A stretch of 64,000 nucleotides of DNA from Primula veris (Eukaryota; Streptophyta; Magnoliopsida; Ericales; Primulaceae), in contig OY821744.1 of the NCBI GenBank assembly GCA_963682055.1, positions 9,774,835 through 9,838,834 of the forward strand, given 5' to 3'. Shown piece after piece: positions 33,436 through 45,249 of this stretch; the first letter of the stretch is position 1; each line of letters opens with the position of its first letter. The notes under the pieces are model-generated. The model did not search any database and was not told where the DNA came from. It saw nothing but the letters and a program-made list of their open reading frames with translations. The position numbers and the translations under genes are program-made.

Positions 33436-35330
33436 TAGCAAGATGACAATTAATTTGTTATTCATGTTATAATTTTAAAGCTTACAATGTTAATCTATGT
33501 AAAGGCATTTGTAAAAAGAACAAAACTACGAAAATTGTAGCAATACTTAGTATGAGGATACGAAAATACACCATATGATTAAACATGTTCCAAATAAATT
33601 ATCTTGAAGGTTTCATACATGTGCAAGCACTACAAAAACTAAGTTAAACGACAACTGATATGTGCAAGGGATTGTCTATATGGTACGGTAACTAATCCAC
33701 GGCCAAACTGTGAGTGTGACTCTAATATTAATCACAAAGGTTCGTTACTATATCAATGATTTTACTACGGATTTGCGAGCGAAACGTCTTTTTTACGTTT
33801 GACTCTTTGGGTTGGAAGTAAATCTTTTCTGCGTAAGTAATCCATTTCTAATGCCAAACTTCCACAGTGCCTTTTGACAAATGATCTCTCTCATCCTACT
33901 TCTCACTCTCTACGATCTCTCATCATGCATCTCTCTCCTCATTCTCACTGTATTTTTTTTTATCTTTTTCTTCTCCTCCATTTCTCTCCGATCTCTCTTC
34001 CGTTTACATTGAAACGGACACATCTGTAGGAATGGGCGGCGTGGGTATAGAGCGAGATCGAAAAATCGAGATTAATGTCGACAGAGATACGGTCGTCGAA
34101 TGAGAGACCCACGATGGCGATGTGGTAGTTCAAAATCAGAGGACGGGTAACAGTTGGATTTATTAATTAGTGTATAATGTTGAAAAATAAGTGTATGAAT
34201 TACGTGAATTAAGTGTATGAAATTGAAAATTATGTAAGTAAGGATATGAATTATGTAAATTGGGATATAACCTTTGAAAATAAAAGTGAACTCTATAAAT
34301 CAGGATATGAACTTTTGGAATAAGAGTATGAAAAATACAAATTAGTTTATGAATTTTTGAAATAAGCGTATGAACTTTTGGAATAACCGTATGAAAAATA
34401 AAAATTAGAATAAGGGTAAAAAAAAAATTGTATGTTTTTATTAATTAAAATTTTTTGGTTATGTTTTTGTTAATTTAGTTTCAAAGTAGTATGTTTTATT
34501 AATTTATCCAAAATAAATTAATCTTCATAAATTCTTAACAACCAAAAATATTTGTCACCAACTCTTTATATAAATTATCAATTGTGAAAAATTCAAAGTA
34601 ATTTCTATTTAGTTAAAAAATAAATTTTTATAAAATAAACTGAATACTATATATATAAATTTATAACCATCGACTCATTTATTTTTGTCATTCATCTAGA
34701 GTATTTTTGTTCCTCTTAGAAGTATTGTCATTTCTTTTTATTTCTTTTTTCCTTCAATCATTTTGACTTTTCTAGAGCATTTTTTTTTTCCTTTTAGAAG
34801 TATTTTTATTTGACGCGTCTTTTTTTTATAGTCGCCTTTTAGCTTTTGTTATATTTGTTCTCATATAACATGTCAAAGTTTGTACTTATCTATATATTTT
34901 ATTAACTCATTAGTAAGTAAATCATATTTTAGATTGTTTCCTTTTTGTATTTGACTCAATAAATGTAGTGTCAAAATATAGATTTAGTGTTATATTAGTA
35001 TTAGTAAACAAATATTTTCACAATCTTGAAACCAGGACATAATACTAGCATACATCTCGAATGTTTAAAATTGATGAATTGGACCAATAGTATTCTTCCT
35101 ACAGAGAAGGGAATACAAATAGGGATAGAGGATCCGGACTCATGAAGGCGACGAAGGTGAATCCGTGGCCATGGAAGACAAATACATCACTGCACTATGT
35201 GCAAGGCTGTTGGTTGATATTTTTTTAGACAAAATTAAATAATAAGAGATGTTAATAAGACCATGCATTTTGAAAGCAACTCTTTCATTAAGAAATTTAG
35301 CAACCCTAACCTGGATATGTAACAATCAGG
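33436..35330. other. Mostly non-coding part of the duplication
   Basis: 33880-34140 is CT-rich then G+C-richer (GGGCGGCGTGGGTATAGAGC), perhaps a decayed leader and first exon on the minus strand; no family is recognised. 34160-34420 is a degenerate repeat of AAGTGTATGAATTA-type words. The remainder is A+T-rich. Confidence 0.4.
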
Positions 35331-36240
35331 TAAGGGTTAATTAAGGTTAAGGGTTAATTAAGGTTTAGTGACCTGTGTTTTGATTAATTTTAGGATTGGT
35401 GACCTAACTTTTTACAATCCCGTTTTAGTGACCTAAATTTATAGTTTGACTTGTTTTGGTGACCCGCCGTTATATTTTTTAGATGAAAATCGTTTTAAAG
35501 TATCAATTTAGCCCGTATAGTTTAAAAGTTAACGATAAACGCTTAAAAATTATAAATATTACACACTTATATAAGGTCACTTAAATTACATACTTATATA
35601 AGCTAACTTAAATTACACATTTATATAAAACATGCGTTTAAATGAGTTACACAATTAGTAAATAAAATACATACAAGTATCGAAATAAATATATATTTAT
35701 AAAGCCATTGAATTGAAAGTATACTTACTAACAACTCAGTTTCAATGTAAGGGTTAGAATCGAATTAGACTCTTATTTTATTTTAACATAAGACTCGTCA
35801 TTCAAAAAATTTATTAGTCTTTAAAAAGTTTAATAATGAACATACATAATATGAAGGAAAAAAAAATGATTTAGCTTATATTAATTAATTTATAGCATGT
35901 TATTTGATAGTTTTATATCATTTTTAAATTTGCATTAACAAAAATTGTTTTTTTTTTCAATTTACATAAAGATGTAATTTGCATTTGATAGTTTTATAAG
36001 ATTTCATATAAGTGTTTTTATATGTGTGTAATTTTTGTAAATTTTAAGCGTTTATCGTAAATTTTTAAACTGTACGGACTAAATTGAAACTTTAAAACGG
36101 TTTTCATTCAAAAAATGTAACGGCTGGTCACTAAAACAACTAAAACTATAAACTTAGGTCACTAAAACGAGATTGTAAAAGTTTAGGTCACCAATCCTTA
36201 AATTGGCCAAAACACAGGTCACCAAATCATAATTAACCTA
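35331..36240. mobile_element. Foldback element with ~250-bp inverted repeats (copy A)
   Basis: The left arm has GTTAATTAAGGTTTAGTGAC, CTGTGTTTTGATTAATTTTA and ACAATCCCGTTTTAGTGACC. It is mirrored by the right arm: GGTCACTAAAACGAGATTGT, CAAAACACAGGTCACCAAAT and CATAATTAACCTA. ATCAGG flanks it on both sides, a possible short target duplication. Copy A has an extra 17-base tandem repeat of GGTTAAGGGTTAATTAA at the left end that copy B lacks. No coding capacity. Confidence 0.75.
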
Positions 36241-36599
36241 TCAGGAGTAATGTTCCATAAAGTTTCAATTATCATTGGAAAAATGTTAAAAGAGTTTCCA
36301 TGATAACACAACAGCAGCTTAACATTGTTTTGAATCAAACAGATCAAGACACTGAATGACAATTCCTTATTTGTTCAAAGATTAGAAAATTCAAGCGATA
36401 ACTAAATTGGGAAATTTACATACATCTGATCCGGTTCATTTTATTATCTCTGTATCTTCTGATCATTCTCAAGGTGCTGAACTAGATTCCTGATTTAGCA
36501 TTGCAATTCTTTTTTTCTTTTTTTCCTCTGAACTTTCCAGCAATCCTTTATTGTTGCTCATACTCTTCTTTACCGTACCTTTAGCCTATTTTCCTTTTG

Positions 36600-36864
36600 A
36601 AGCTTATTCAACCGTTCTTATGCCTTCGATTCCCATTTCCATATCCTTTCATCACCAGTAACTCTATATTGTTTAGAGAATCTTCTGGGTCATCCCAACG
36701 AGTCTTTCAAAACCACTCATCGAAAATACCTATAGAGATGAGTTTTGATCTGTGGCCCTCTTTAGGTTGTGGTGTTGCTACTTTTATAAATGAAGGAATT
36801 GTGCTCGGATCAAAGTAGACTATATACTTCGAGGGAAAGATCGAATCAGGAAAAGTAGACGAAT
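36600..36864 (-). pseudogene. F-box-associated-like fragment (copy A)
   Basis: The minus strand reads DSSTFPDSIFPSKYIVYFD, then PSTIPSFIKVATPQPKEG and LISIGIFDEWF before a stop. The pattern of a YIVYFD strand followed by P-rich and L-S-I-G-I-F-D-E-W segments resembles F-box-associated domains of plant F-box proteins. The identification is tentative. Copy B continues further upstream in the same frame (NGYIYWIS); in copy A the fragment is cut at 36864 by the inserted repeat. Confidence 0.4.
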
Positions 36865-37360
36865 AGCAATTCAGTTGCAGCTGAATAATGCATGTGCCAG
36901 TTACGTAAAATATTTAGTCATAGGAGATTCAGCAAATCAAGTAAATATTGTTGCTGGAATGTTTTAAACGTGATATTTACTAAATATATGAAGTGTATCA
37001 CGGTCAAATATTGTGAGACAAGATAAGGCAATGCAAAAATCTGTTTGAAGACAAAGTCAAAGACAATTATCGTGAATATATTTTATTAAGGAAACTGTAT
37101 TATCATTATTGTGATTTGATACCGGTATGTAAGCATAATTTATGAATGCATAGGGTTGCATCTTTGCAACTTAGGGTATTCAAAATTTAAGCTTTTTATT
37201 CGAAGAGCGAATATGTACTCCAGTGAGAGAATATCAATGATAAAATGTGATTAGATTCCTAAGTGATAGTTGAGAGTTAGAAGCAGTGTGATATATACAT
37301 AAAATGAGAGTGAATCACAGTTTTGTAAGCATTGAGTCAAACATTGTAAACTTTCTCAAT
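36860..37360 (+). repeat. Third copy of the 27837-28335 segment
   Basis: About 500 bases matching 27837-28335 (A) and the equivalent part of B (from about 54873). At several positions it agrees with B rather than A (for example GTAAATATTG, TGTTTTAAACG, and a GAGAGAATATCAATGAT stretch missing in A). The left junction shares CGAAT with the original sequence and the right junction shares about 4-5 bases (ATAT) with the VAMP fragment. Confidence 0.9.
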
Positions 37361-37506
37361 ATGTATCTATCTTGGGAGTAACCCAGCCTCGACTCTTTCC
37401 CAGCAGGAAGCTTCTCAGGTATCTGCCGCGCCACCGCACCGGTGTTACCGCTGAAATCCGCCAGCACTGTCGTCCCACGCGCCACCACCGCGTACACAAT
37501 CGTCAT
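37361..37506 (-). pseudogene. VAMP71-like longin domain, first exon fragment
   Basis: From the ATG at 37506-37504 the minus strand reads MTIVYAVVARGTTVLADF, SGNTGAVARQIPEKLPAG and then SQDRYI, where homology stops. This is the N-terminus of the longin domain of plant VAMP7-type R-SNAREs (VAMP711-714 group), which act in fusion at the vacuole and endosomes. About 50 residues remain of a protein normally near 220; the rest of the longin domain, the SNARE helix and the membrane anchor are missing. The CT-rich sequence upstream (37580-37610 on the minus strand) looks like its 5' leader. The break coincides with the inserted 500-bp repeat. Confidence 0.85.
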
Positions 37507-38724
37507 TTGTTTTAGTCTATTCTATTTAACAGCTGTATTAGTATAATTGTATCATTATTGTGTATGTATGAATATATATATATAGAGAGAGAGAGAGAAA
37601 GAGGATGTTATGTCACCTGTAAGTCGTTTGTGTTTTATTGAGTTTCATCTGATTAATTTTTTACTTCTTTTTTTGTCAATTATTTTTTCTAATTTATTAT
37701 TATTTTTTAATATCATCTTTGTGCTGTTTGAAAAACAATTAATAAAAAAAAAGAAGAGCAGAGTGAAAAAAGTTCACAATTTGGTTGCAAATTACCAAAT
37801 GTATCTAGCAGGATATGAGTGTGAAATGGAATAAAATTTAAAATTATGTATCAGATTGTCTTTTGACTTTTCCCCTTTAATTGATAACCTTTGAACTAAT
37901 ACTACTGTATTTATTTTTGATAAAGTGCACTTCTCAATTCTTGAAAAATTCATTTTGTTAATTGTCAAAATTAAAATATTAACAACATAGTGTTAAATTT
38001 TTCATATTGGTCATTTAAATAATATTAGTACTATGATACTCTCAGTTATCAAAGGTTCATTAGAACACTATAAAATAATGTTGATTTTGTGAATGTTAAA
38101 ATCTACCACAAACGTGTCAGTGTTTCAAAAATATTACAAAAGTATCATAAAACAGCTAAACTACCACACATCCGTTGGTAAACAGCTTTCACAAAAAAAA
38201 AAATTATCACTGTTCCCGTCACTAGATAGATTAATCTTTTCATAGTGTAAAGATTAATTTTATCTTTTAATGTAGTGCTTATGTGATTTTATGGAAATCA
38301 AAGTTTTAGTAGGCCAACGTAATTGACCCTTGGAGGATCTATAAAATTATGATCGCAATTTTATCAATAAAGCATGTGTGTTTGATTAAAAAAGGATCTA
38401 TAAAAATAGCCATGATCACTTATAGATCTTTTATATCTTGATAGCTATTTCAAGTTCTGCTAACAACACATTCACGAGCTGTTGCACAACACATGTAAAA
38501 TAACATAGAGTCACTTTACGATTAATATTTTTATCTCGAATACCATATAAAAGAGATTACATATAAGATCATAAGTAAAGAAATTAATGGACCCAACAAA
38601 ATCAGACAACGAAAAATTAAGTGCATATAAAATTAAAGTCTGGATAAATGACAACAAAATGAAATAAAAGTCGTCCTTGCGCAAATTTTGGTCTGGGTTT
38701 CTTCGATTATCATTCTTCTGAAAT
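37507..38724. other. Intergenic, no gene seen
   Basis: Contains the probable VAMP71 5' leader near the left side (GA/CT repeat at 37585-37605). Otherwise A+T-rich without recognisable coding sequence. Confidence 0.5.
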
Positions 38725-40340
38725 TCAGCTTCCTTCTAAACTTAGAAACGCAATCCCATTTTGCATTTTCTCTAATTGTCGCTCCAACACGTCATTCTTC
38801 ATGTTGGTCAAGTAATCGTTGTTCAAGTTTTGCATCCATGATCTATCATCGCTCATTGTCATGCTCACCATACCATTGAGTTCTTTCACCTTATTTTCCT
38901 TTTGAATCTTTTCCAGTTGTTTTCGTGCCTTGGCCAACTGTGTGTCATCAGAAATAATTAGCCGTAAAAAACGACATAAAAAACTGTTATCATTAATATA
39001 TATGCCAAATCGATGGATAGATCGGATCCATCATTCATTACTAGCACCGGGGTTGCCAACAAATTAAGAAGTACATAGGGTTTGCCAAAAAAAACGTAAT
39101 TAATTTATTAAATATCTTTATCCTTTAATATAATGTTTTGAAAATAATACTCTAGGTTTTCCATGAACTCCTAGTCCCTTTCAATATATATATCAATTAC
39201 AGAAAATTTGAGGAGTTTTAGAGAAGTGAAGAGGACACTCGTTTATGCAATTGTAAAGTTGGTATATGATTCACAGGATTAAACTTTATTTATGTTTTTA
39301 GTGTTTAAAAGGCACTCGTGAGCGAGTAAGTCGGACCTGGATTAAGGCCAGACATATACCCATAAGCCACTTGTAAATTTTGATACTAGGGCTAATGTAA
39401 ACATATGTTCCTAAATTAGAACCTTAAGTTATAAGAAATTATACAAAACTTAATATTATGTGGAAATAAAAACATAAAATACATACAAATTTTCACCGCA
39501 AGAGTTGTTTAAACATGTCATTTATGGAAAGTATTTAGTAACAACGAAAACTGCAAAACTAAACTTATACAATCATGGTCATAAGATTTGTACAGGTTAA
39601 AAAATATTCAATGTTTTACTAAGCTTAAGCACAAATGGTTTGAATCAATAAGCTAAAGCATCAAACGACATAAATTATATAGCATCTCCGTGTGTGCAAA
39701 TTATGTGCACGTATCATCGTAACTTGGTGAAAACTATCTAAACATGTCTACTAGCAATACACATTCTAAACCTGGATGGTTTTGTTTCGCAGGAACTATT
39801 ATAAGCTGATTTATATGTTTGTTAAAAGCCTGGATGTTCTACCTTAATCTTCCCACGAAACAACCACACTAGAGATATATGTATACATACATTAGAAATA
39901 AAAAATTGATAGATGTTATAAGATGTGGCTTTTAATGCATAATCTACATATCGACTGCACTCAAATAATTAAAAAAAAAGAAATAGTCATGCATGTATGA
40001 TGTAGTACCAACTATAATAGAAACTATACAAAATGTAACTATTTTGGAGGTTGAACTCACCTCTTGGTTGGAAAAACGGTCCTGATCTGCCACTCTTGTT
40101 TTTCGGGAAGTACGGCATGTCTTTATACCGTTGAATAACTTGCTCAATTTCCGGCCGGGAATTAGGCCACATAGTGGGCTTGGAGTCATTATGAGCGTAA
40201 ATGATTACGCAAGACTGAGCCTCACATAGTGTAGTGAGCTCGTGCGTTTTCTTGATCAAATTATTTCTCCTCTTCCTTAGAGTTGAGTTCCTTGCACTCT
40301 TGTTTTTAATATACTCTAGCTTAATTTTGGTTCTTGCCAT
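38725..40340 (-). CDS. Type I (M-gamma-like) MADS-box gene, two-part, frame uncertain
   Basis: The start is the ATG at 40340-40338, giving MARTKIKLEYIKNKSARN, then a basic KRRNNLIKKTHELTTLC and IIYAHNDSKPTMWP. This is the MADS DNA-binding domain of the type I M-gamma group (AGL80/AGL36-like), regulators of central cell and endosperm development. Part 1 runs 40340-40061 and ends at AAGAG|GTGAGT, a good splice donor. Part 2, 38937-38725, reads AKARKQLEKIQKENKVKEL and then DRSWMQNLNNDYL, the coiled C-terminal region typical of this group; it follows ACACAG. Joining these sites puts the two parts out of register by one base, and type I genes usually lack introns. The 1.1 kb between may therefore be an insertion, or the gene may be a pseudogene. 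Read through without splicing, the protein ends after 117 residues at 39987. Confidence 0.7.
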
Positions 40341-40912
40341 TTTTGACAATTGCCTAAGGAAGAATAAAAAGTGAATGGATAACAGATAGAACAAAAGGTC
40401 AATGGATAGGTTATGTTGCATAAGATCTGATATTTATAGATACAAAAAGGTAAATAATTACAATAGGGATCACTGTACATTGAGTAGTAAAAATTACAAC
40501 ACCAATGTCCTAATTTTTGAACAAGCTAGTGTGAAGGGAATAGTACAAAATATACCAAATGTGAAAGTGTTCGTCACTGTCATATTACAGGTCTTTTTTT
40601 ACCATTGTTATTGTGCAGAAATGATTAGGGGGGAAAATGAATCAGGCCAAAGATGGATTAATTGATGCATATTTTATCATGTAGAACAAATTTCATACCA
40701 AATAATAACTAATTACTAAGTCCGTTTTAACCTTTTTCGGACTGTTAAAGTTATAGTTGAAACTTTTGGCGTTGAATACAGAATACTTTGGTCTATGAGG
40801 GACTATCGATCCATCATCAACTCCAAAAATTCAAATCTATTCATCATTTGCATTTAACAGAGCATTAATTTTTTATTACCAAAAAAAAAACAAAGCATTA
40901 ATTTATAATATT
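40341..40912. other. MADS gene 5' flank, no other gene seen
   Basis: Would hold the promoter of the minus-strand MADS gene. No clear TATA box in a good position and no other coding frame. Confidence 0.4.
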
Positions 40913-41467
40913 CTCCGTAGACCGTTTTTGATTCGATTAATCGAACATATATACATATGAATGAATAGATATAATGCTCTGATTTATTTCCTATGTACAT
41001 ATGAGATACGAAGGAAATAAATTTTAAAAAAATTTAATTAATTCATTGCCTAAATAAGTTCTCACATGTAATATCATAGTTAGAATCAATATTAAATGTC
41101 AGTCAAAATGTATTAAATCATAGTGAGTGAAAATATGATTCTTTGATTCTTGGTTTATATTGAAGTTAATGTGTCAATGTTTATGGAATGAGTAATTTAT
41201 AATATTATTGGTTTCTATTACAACTTGGTGTATTTATGCATGTTTAACCAAGAAACATTTAATACATTTTGACTGACATTTAATATTGATTCTAACTATG
41301 ACATTCATTACCTATGATAACTTATTTAGACAATGCATTTATTAATTTTTTTCAAAATTTATTTTCCTTCCTATCTCATATGTGCCTAGGAAATGAATCA
41401 GAGCATTATATCTATTCATTCATCTGTATATATGTTCGATTAACCGAGTCAAAAATTGTCTACGGAG
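40913..41467. mobile_element. Foldback/MITE element with ~220-bp inverted repeats
   Basis: The left end CTCCGTAGACCGTTTTTGAT is mirrored by CAAAAATTGTCTACGGAG at the right. The arms stay complementary over about 220 bases each (GATATAATGCTCTGATT against AATCAGAGCATTATATC; AATATTAAATGTCAGTCAAA against its complement), around a centre of about 120 bases. No target duplication could be fixed. It lies about 570 bases upstream of the MADS start codon. Confidence 0.8.
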
Positions 41468-41553
41468 CATATTATATATATTGAAAATGTCTGTAAATTT
41501 TCAAGAGAAAGGTTAAACATGCATAATTAATACACCAAGTTGCAACTTCATAC

Positions 41554-41645
41554 CTTCGGGTTATTTGAAATGAGATGAACAACGACCATTTTATGTGCAT
41601 TGCAACTTGGATATCCATGAGGATCATGACCTTTTCGAGCAAACC
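41554..41645 (-). pseudogene. Exon-like fragment of unrecognised gene
   Basis: On the minus strand, AAAG before it and GTATGA after it border 92 bases with an open frame FARKGHDPHGYPSCNAHKMV followed by VVHLISNNPK. Related decayed copies lie at 29137-29218 and 56184-56265. The flanking intron-like sequence differs. I cannot name the protein; it may be one exon of a dispersed gene family. Confidence 0.45.
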
Positions 41646-42840
41646 CTTTAAATAGAAATAAGTAAAAAAAATCATGGATGTTTCCAAATAAAAAAACATA
41701 ATTTATTAACAAATATCAATCATGTACAACAAAAACTTAAAACATATCATTAACAAAACCAAATTATATATGTTATATACTTTTGGCATATTTTCATTAG
41801 ATTTTTCCTAATGGACACGGTTCATGTTATAGTTAACAATGTACCATAACACCACGTATTAGAATAATTTGGAGCTTAAAAACAACAACAAGACAAGCCT
41901 TGAAAGAGATTATAAATATGTTGAATCTCAAATATTTTAAGCAAACGTTTGGGATTCAACATATATAATTTGGTTTTGACAGCAAATATGTTGAATCCAC
42001 GTTCATTATAAATATGTTATTTTTCAACAATTGAGATTATAAAGAGATTATAAACACCACGGTTCTTCTTAAGCAAACGTTTATACTAATTTTTTATTTG
42101 ACAGCTAAGAAGTAATATATTCCTGAAAAAAAAAAATCAAGGCTTTGGGTAGCACATATTGCTATCTAAAGCGCATATTAAATAAATATGTTGAATCTAT
42201 TATTGCTTCAAGAAGCTTGTTTAAAAAATAATGAATTCTGAAACTAGCAAATGTTAACTAATCACTTATAAACTACATAACAAAAGCTAAAATAACTAAT
42301 TATATAACAAATTATCTCAAATCAAATGCTACAAACAATTTATCACATACAAATGAATACTTCAATAACACATTTTCAATTAGGTGAGAACTCTCTTAAG
42401 TCAATTATTCAGTTTTGACTTGTGTAAAAATAAACCAAAATTGCAATCTAAAAGTAAGAATAAATTATATCATTTCATGCTAGTAAGATAGAGGAAACAA
42501 AATGAAACATACATGTAAACATACATGTAAAATGAAACAAAATGAAACATATTATAGTAACTGTCGTGTTTCTCTCTCTCTCTCTCTCTTAACTTCTCAC
42601 GCAACTCAGAAGAAAAAGTGTTATTCTAAATTAAAGATGGATTTCAACCCCCACAACTCAGTCAAAACCATATGTATCATTTCCTATTTATGACAACATA
42701 TAAATATTATTTCGAAATTATTCTTTTTCTTGACAATCGCATTTTCTGTGGTTTCATTCAACCTCGTTTTGAGTTTACTGGTCCTGATGACCCTATTACT
42801 ATCATGGTTATTGTATATATTTACTTAAATTTGTTAGTAG
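41646..42840. other. Intergenic, no gene seen
   Basis: Contains several AAATATGTTGAATC words (41920-42200) and a (TC)9 run at 42571-42589. No supported gene. Confidence 0.5.
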
Positions 42841-42841
<1 letters not shown>

Positions 42842-42900
<59 letters not shown>

Positions 42901-42903
42901 ATG
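42842..42903. repeat. (TA)n microsatellite
   Basis: About 48 bases of TA repeats, then TATG repeats. Confidence 0.95.
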
Positions 42904-42905
42904 TA

Positions 42906-44752
42906 TAATGTTTGTTATATTGTTGTTTATGTTTCCTGGATTTGTTTGGTTGCAAAGTTGACCTAAAGTTATATGCATGGAAATTTTTTTAGTTATTTCC
43001 TTGGGAAGAATTGCAGTTAAATAAACATATTTTTAATGGGTCTCAATAATTTAATTGATTGTTTGATTTGGACTAAAAGTTCATGTTTAGGGAACATTGA
43101 GATTTCATCAAGTGACCTGCTTTGTAATCGTGTTTTGGGTTCTTTTAGCCTTTTAATCTTGTATATGGTATTTCTATCTTATTTAACTAAAAAGCTTTTA
43201 TTTAATATTGTTTGGAAGAAAACCAAGAATATAATTCACTGTCCTAACCGAAACACTTCACTTTGGCTTACTAATGTGATGTGACGGAACGAGTAATTTT
43301 AGATGGAGAGGCTGACATTCTATATGACTTTTTTCTTCATACTCCATAAGAGTATTTTTTTCATAAATCTTTAATTATTCATCAATTTTTATCACGGGGG
43401 CTACATCCCCCAACCATCGATCTCCATCTAGTTCCTTACATGCTTCTGTGTTTAATTGTCGGTTGGGAATCATCTTGATTTTTTTATATAGTTGTTTTTG
43501 GAGTTCCTACTTTTGTGTTAATTATGCTCTTTATAAGTTTTGGTTTGGTCTTTGTGCTATTTATTCGTGGTTTATAATTTATCATTCTTTGCATTTTTAA
43601 GTGTATTGTAGACTCAATTTTTGTTTGTTTGGAGATATAGTGTACTTTGCTGTAATACCATTTCAAGTCATAGTTTGAAAGGATAGAAAACCGACAATTA
43701 ACTATATTTTTATTTCAGTCAAATCAATTAGTACCGTTCATTTCTTAAAAAGATGCTGTCTTAATAGTCTCTTCAATTGGATAAAATCTCTGGTTGATCT
43801 GATTTGCTAGGAGAATTGTGAAAATATGCTTCATCTAGTTTTTGCCAGCTCTGTATATCAGTTTAATACCATTCCTTTGTTAAACTTTGTTGCAATTTTG
43901 GGGCTGGAAATTGGATTTATTTTTTCTTCCTTTTTAGCGGTTTGGTGTTGTTTTAGGTTTTGCTGAATTTTGTGATTATCTCTAATTTAATTTTCGATTT
44001 AACTCTTCTAATTGGTGGTGTTTGTTAGTTAGCTCTTTGCACATGTTGGACTTTTGAAATGTGGTTTCTCCCGGAGTAAGAGAACTTGAGCTACATATAG
44101 CGTTAGTTGCTCTCCATTGTAATCAAGTATATAATATATACTATACAAGATACGGTCTACTTATGTGTTTAGCTGTGTGGCTTATTAGCTAAAGCTTGGT
44201 GTTTACTTTCACATTCGGTTATGTTTAAGAACTTAAATTTACATAATCAGTTGCATTCTGATGTTCAAACTTTTAACAATATTGGTAATGGTTGACTGAG
44301 AACGGTAGACACTATTCCTTTTTGTCAAATTTGTTACCAGTTCTTAGATTTGTAATATATGTGGTCGACTTTGGATTGTTTGGTTTGTTTTAGTTTGAAG
44401 ATGAAGAAGATGGTAGTTAATCTGTTTAAGTTCCAAGTATTTTTCTTTTGTTTGGTTGTGGTTCTTATATCAATATTTTACTTATTATTTCGTGATAAAA
44501 ATGCATTATTTATCTGCTCCGATTTGTTCATGGTGTTATTGATTCAGTACTTTGCATTTTGGACGTTTTTGGTTGTGTGCTAGAATTTATTTGTACTTGC
44601 TTTTAAATGTTCCTTTGTGAAAGATAAAATTGGTTAAAGATGATAGAATGGAAGATAAATTAATATTAGGGTTTTCTTGGAGTCAAAAAATTTAGTAGTT
44701 TATTGATTAAAAGGTGCATCTAAATAGTTTGCAAAATAGAGAGATAATATAT
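42906..44752. other. T-rich stretch, no gene seen
   Basis: About 1.8 kb of T-rich plus-strand sequence resembling intron or leader DNA (frequent TTTGTTTTGG-type words). Short open frames are hydrophobic and unsupported. Confidence 0.45.
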
Positions 44753-45148
44753 TAGAGCATCTGCAATAGTGTTGTTATCTCTATTGTTAACTAAAATAGT
44801 TAGCTAACAATGCATTTTTATATCTTCATTATTTGCGTTAAATTATGTGTTATCTTTATACTTGTTAAAAAATTTGTTAAAGTTAACCATGTTTTTAATA
44901 TTTGTAACTGATTACGTGGCAAACACATCCCACAATTAACATTATTATCTTTTATAAATTCTTTCCATAAAAATAGTAACCAGTAAAATAAAAGAAAATG
45001 GTTAATTAAAAATTGATAACATTATTAATGTGAAACTAATGTGCTTATTAAATTTAAAATGCATATGTGTCATTTAACACACTTTTAAACGATGATGTGT
45101 CAGTACTTAACATTAAAAAGTTAACAAAACTATTATGGATACTCATAT
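44753..45148. mobile_element. MITE of the GAGCATC-ended type
   Basis: TAGAGCATCTGCAATAGTGT at the left mirrors TAACAAAACTATTATGGATA at the right, with A+T-rich filler. Same general class as 11917-12427. Confidence 0.6.
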
Positions 45149-45249
45149 TATAGTTTTGTTTATAAACACACCATCTGAAAAATAAGCGAGAGAGAGACAT
45201 AGAGCGGATAGGGATGGCGAAATACAAATGCCAATAAGTACAAAAAACA

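Larger units (their letters stand above)
24685..36864 (+). repeat. Segmental duplication, copy A
   Basis: It matches 48662-63863 in the same orientation over its whole length, apart from the Mutator-like insertion in B and small indels (for example about 44 bases around 31080-31125 present only in A). The offset is about 23980 before the insertion and about 27000-27030 after it. By eye the unique part differs by only a few per cent. The right end (CGAAT, 36860-36864) is fused to an insert copied from 27837 onward. Confidence 0.95.

Noticed and set aside
36597..36818. Plus-strand 73-residue frame conserved in both duplication copies
   Set aside because: The opposite strand gives a more protein-like, longer reading (F-box-associated-like); conservation is simply due to the recent duplication.
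40402..40665. Plus-strand 87-residue frame upstream of the MADS gene
   Set aside because: No domain, antisense to the MADS leader region, composition unremarkable.
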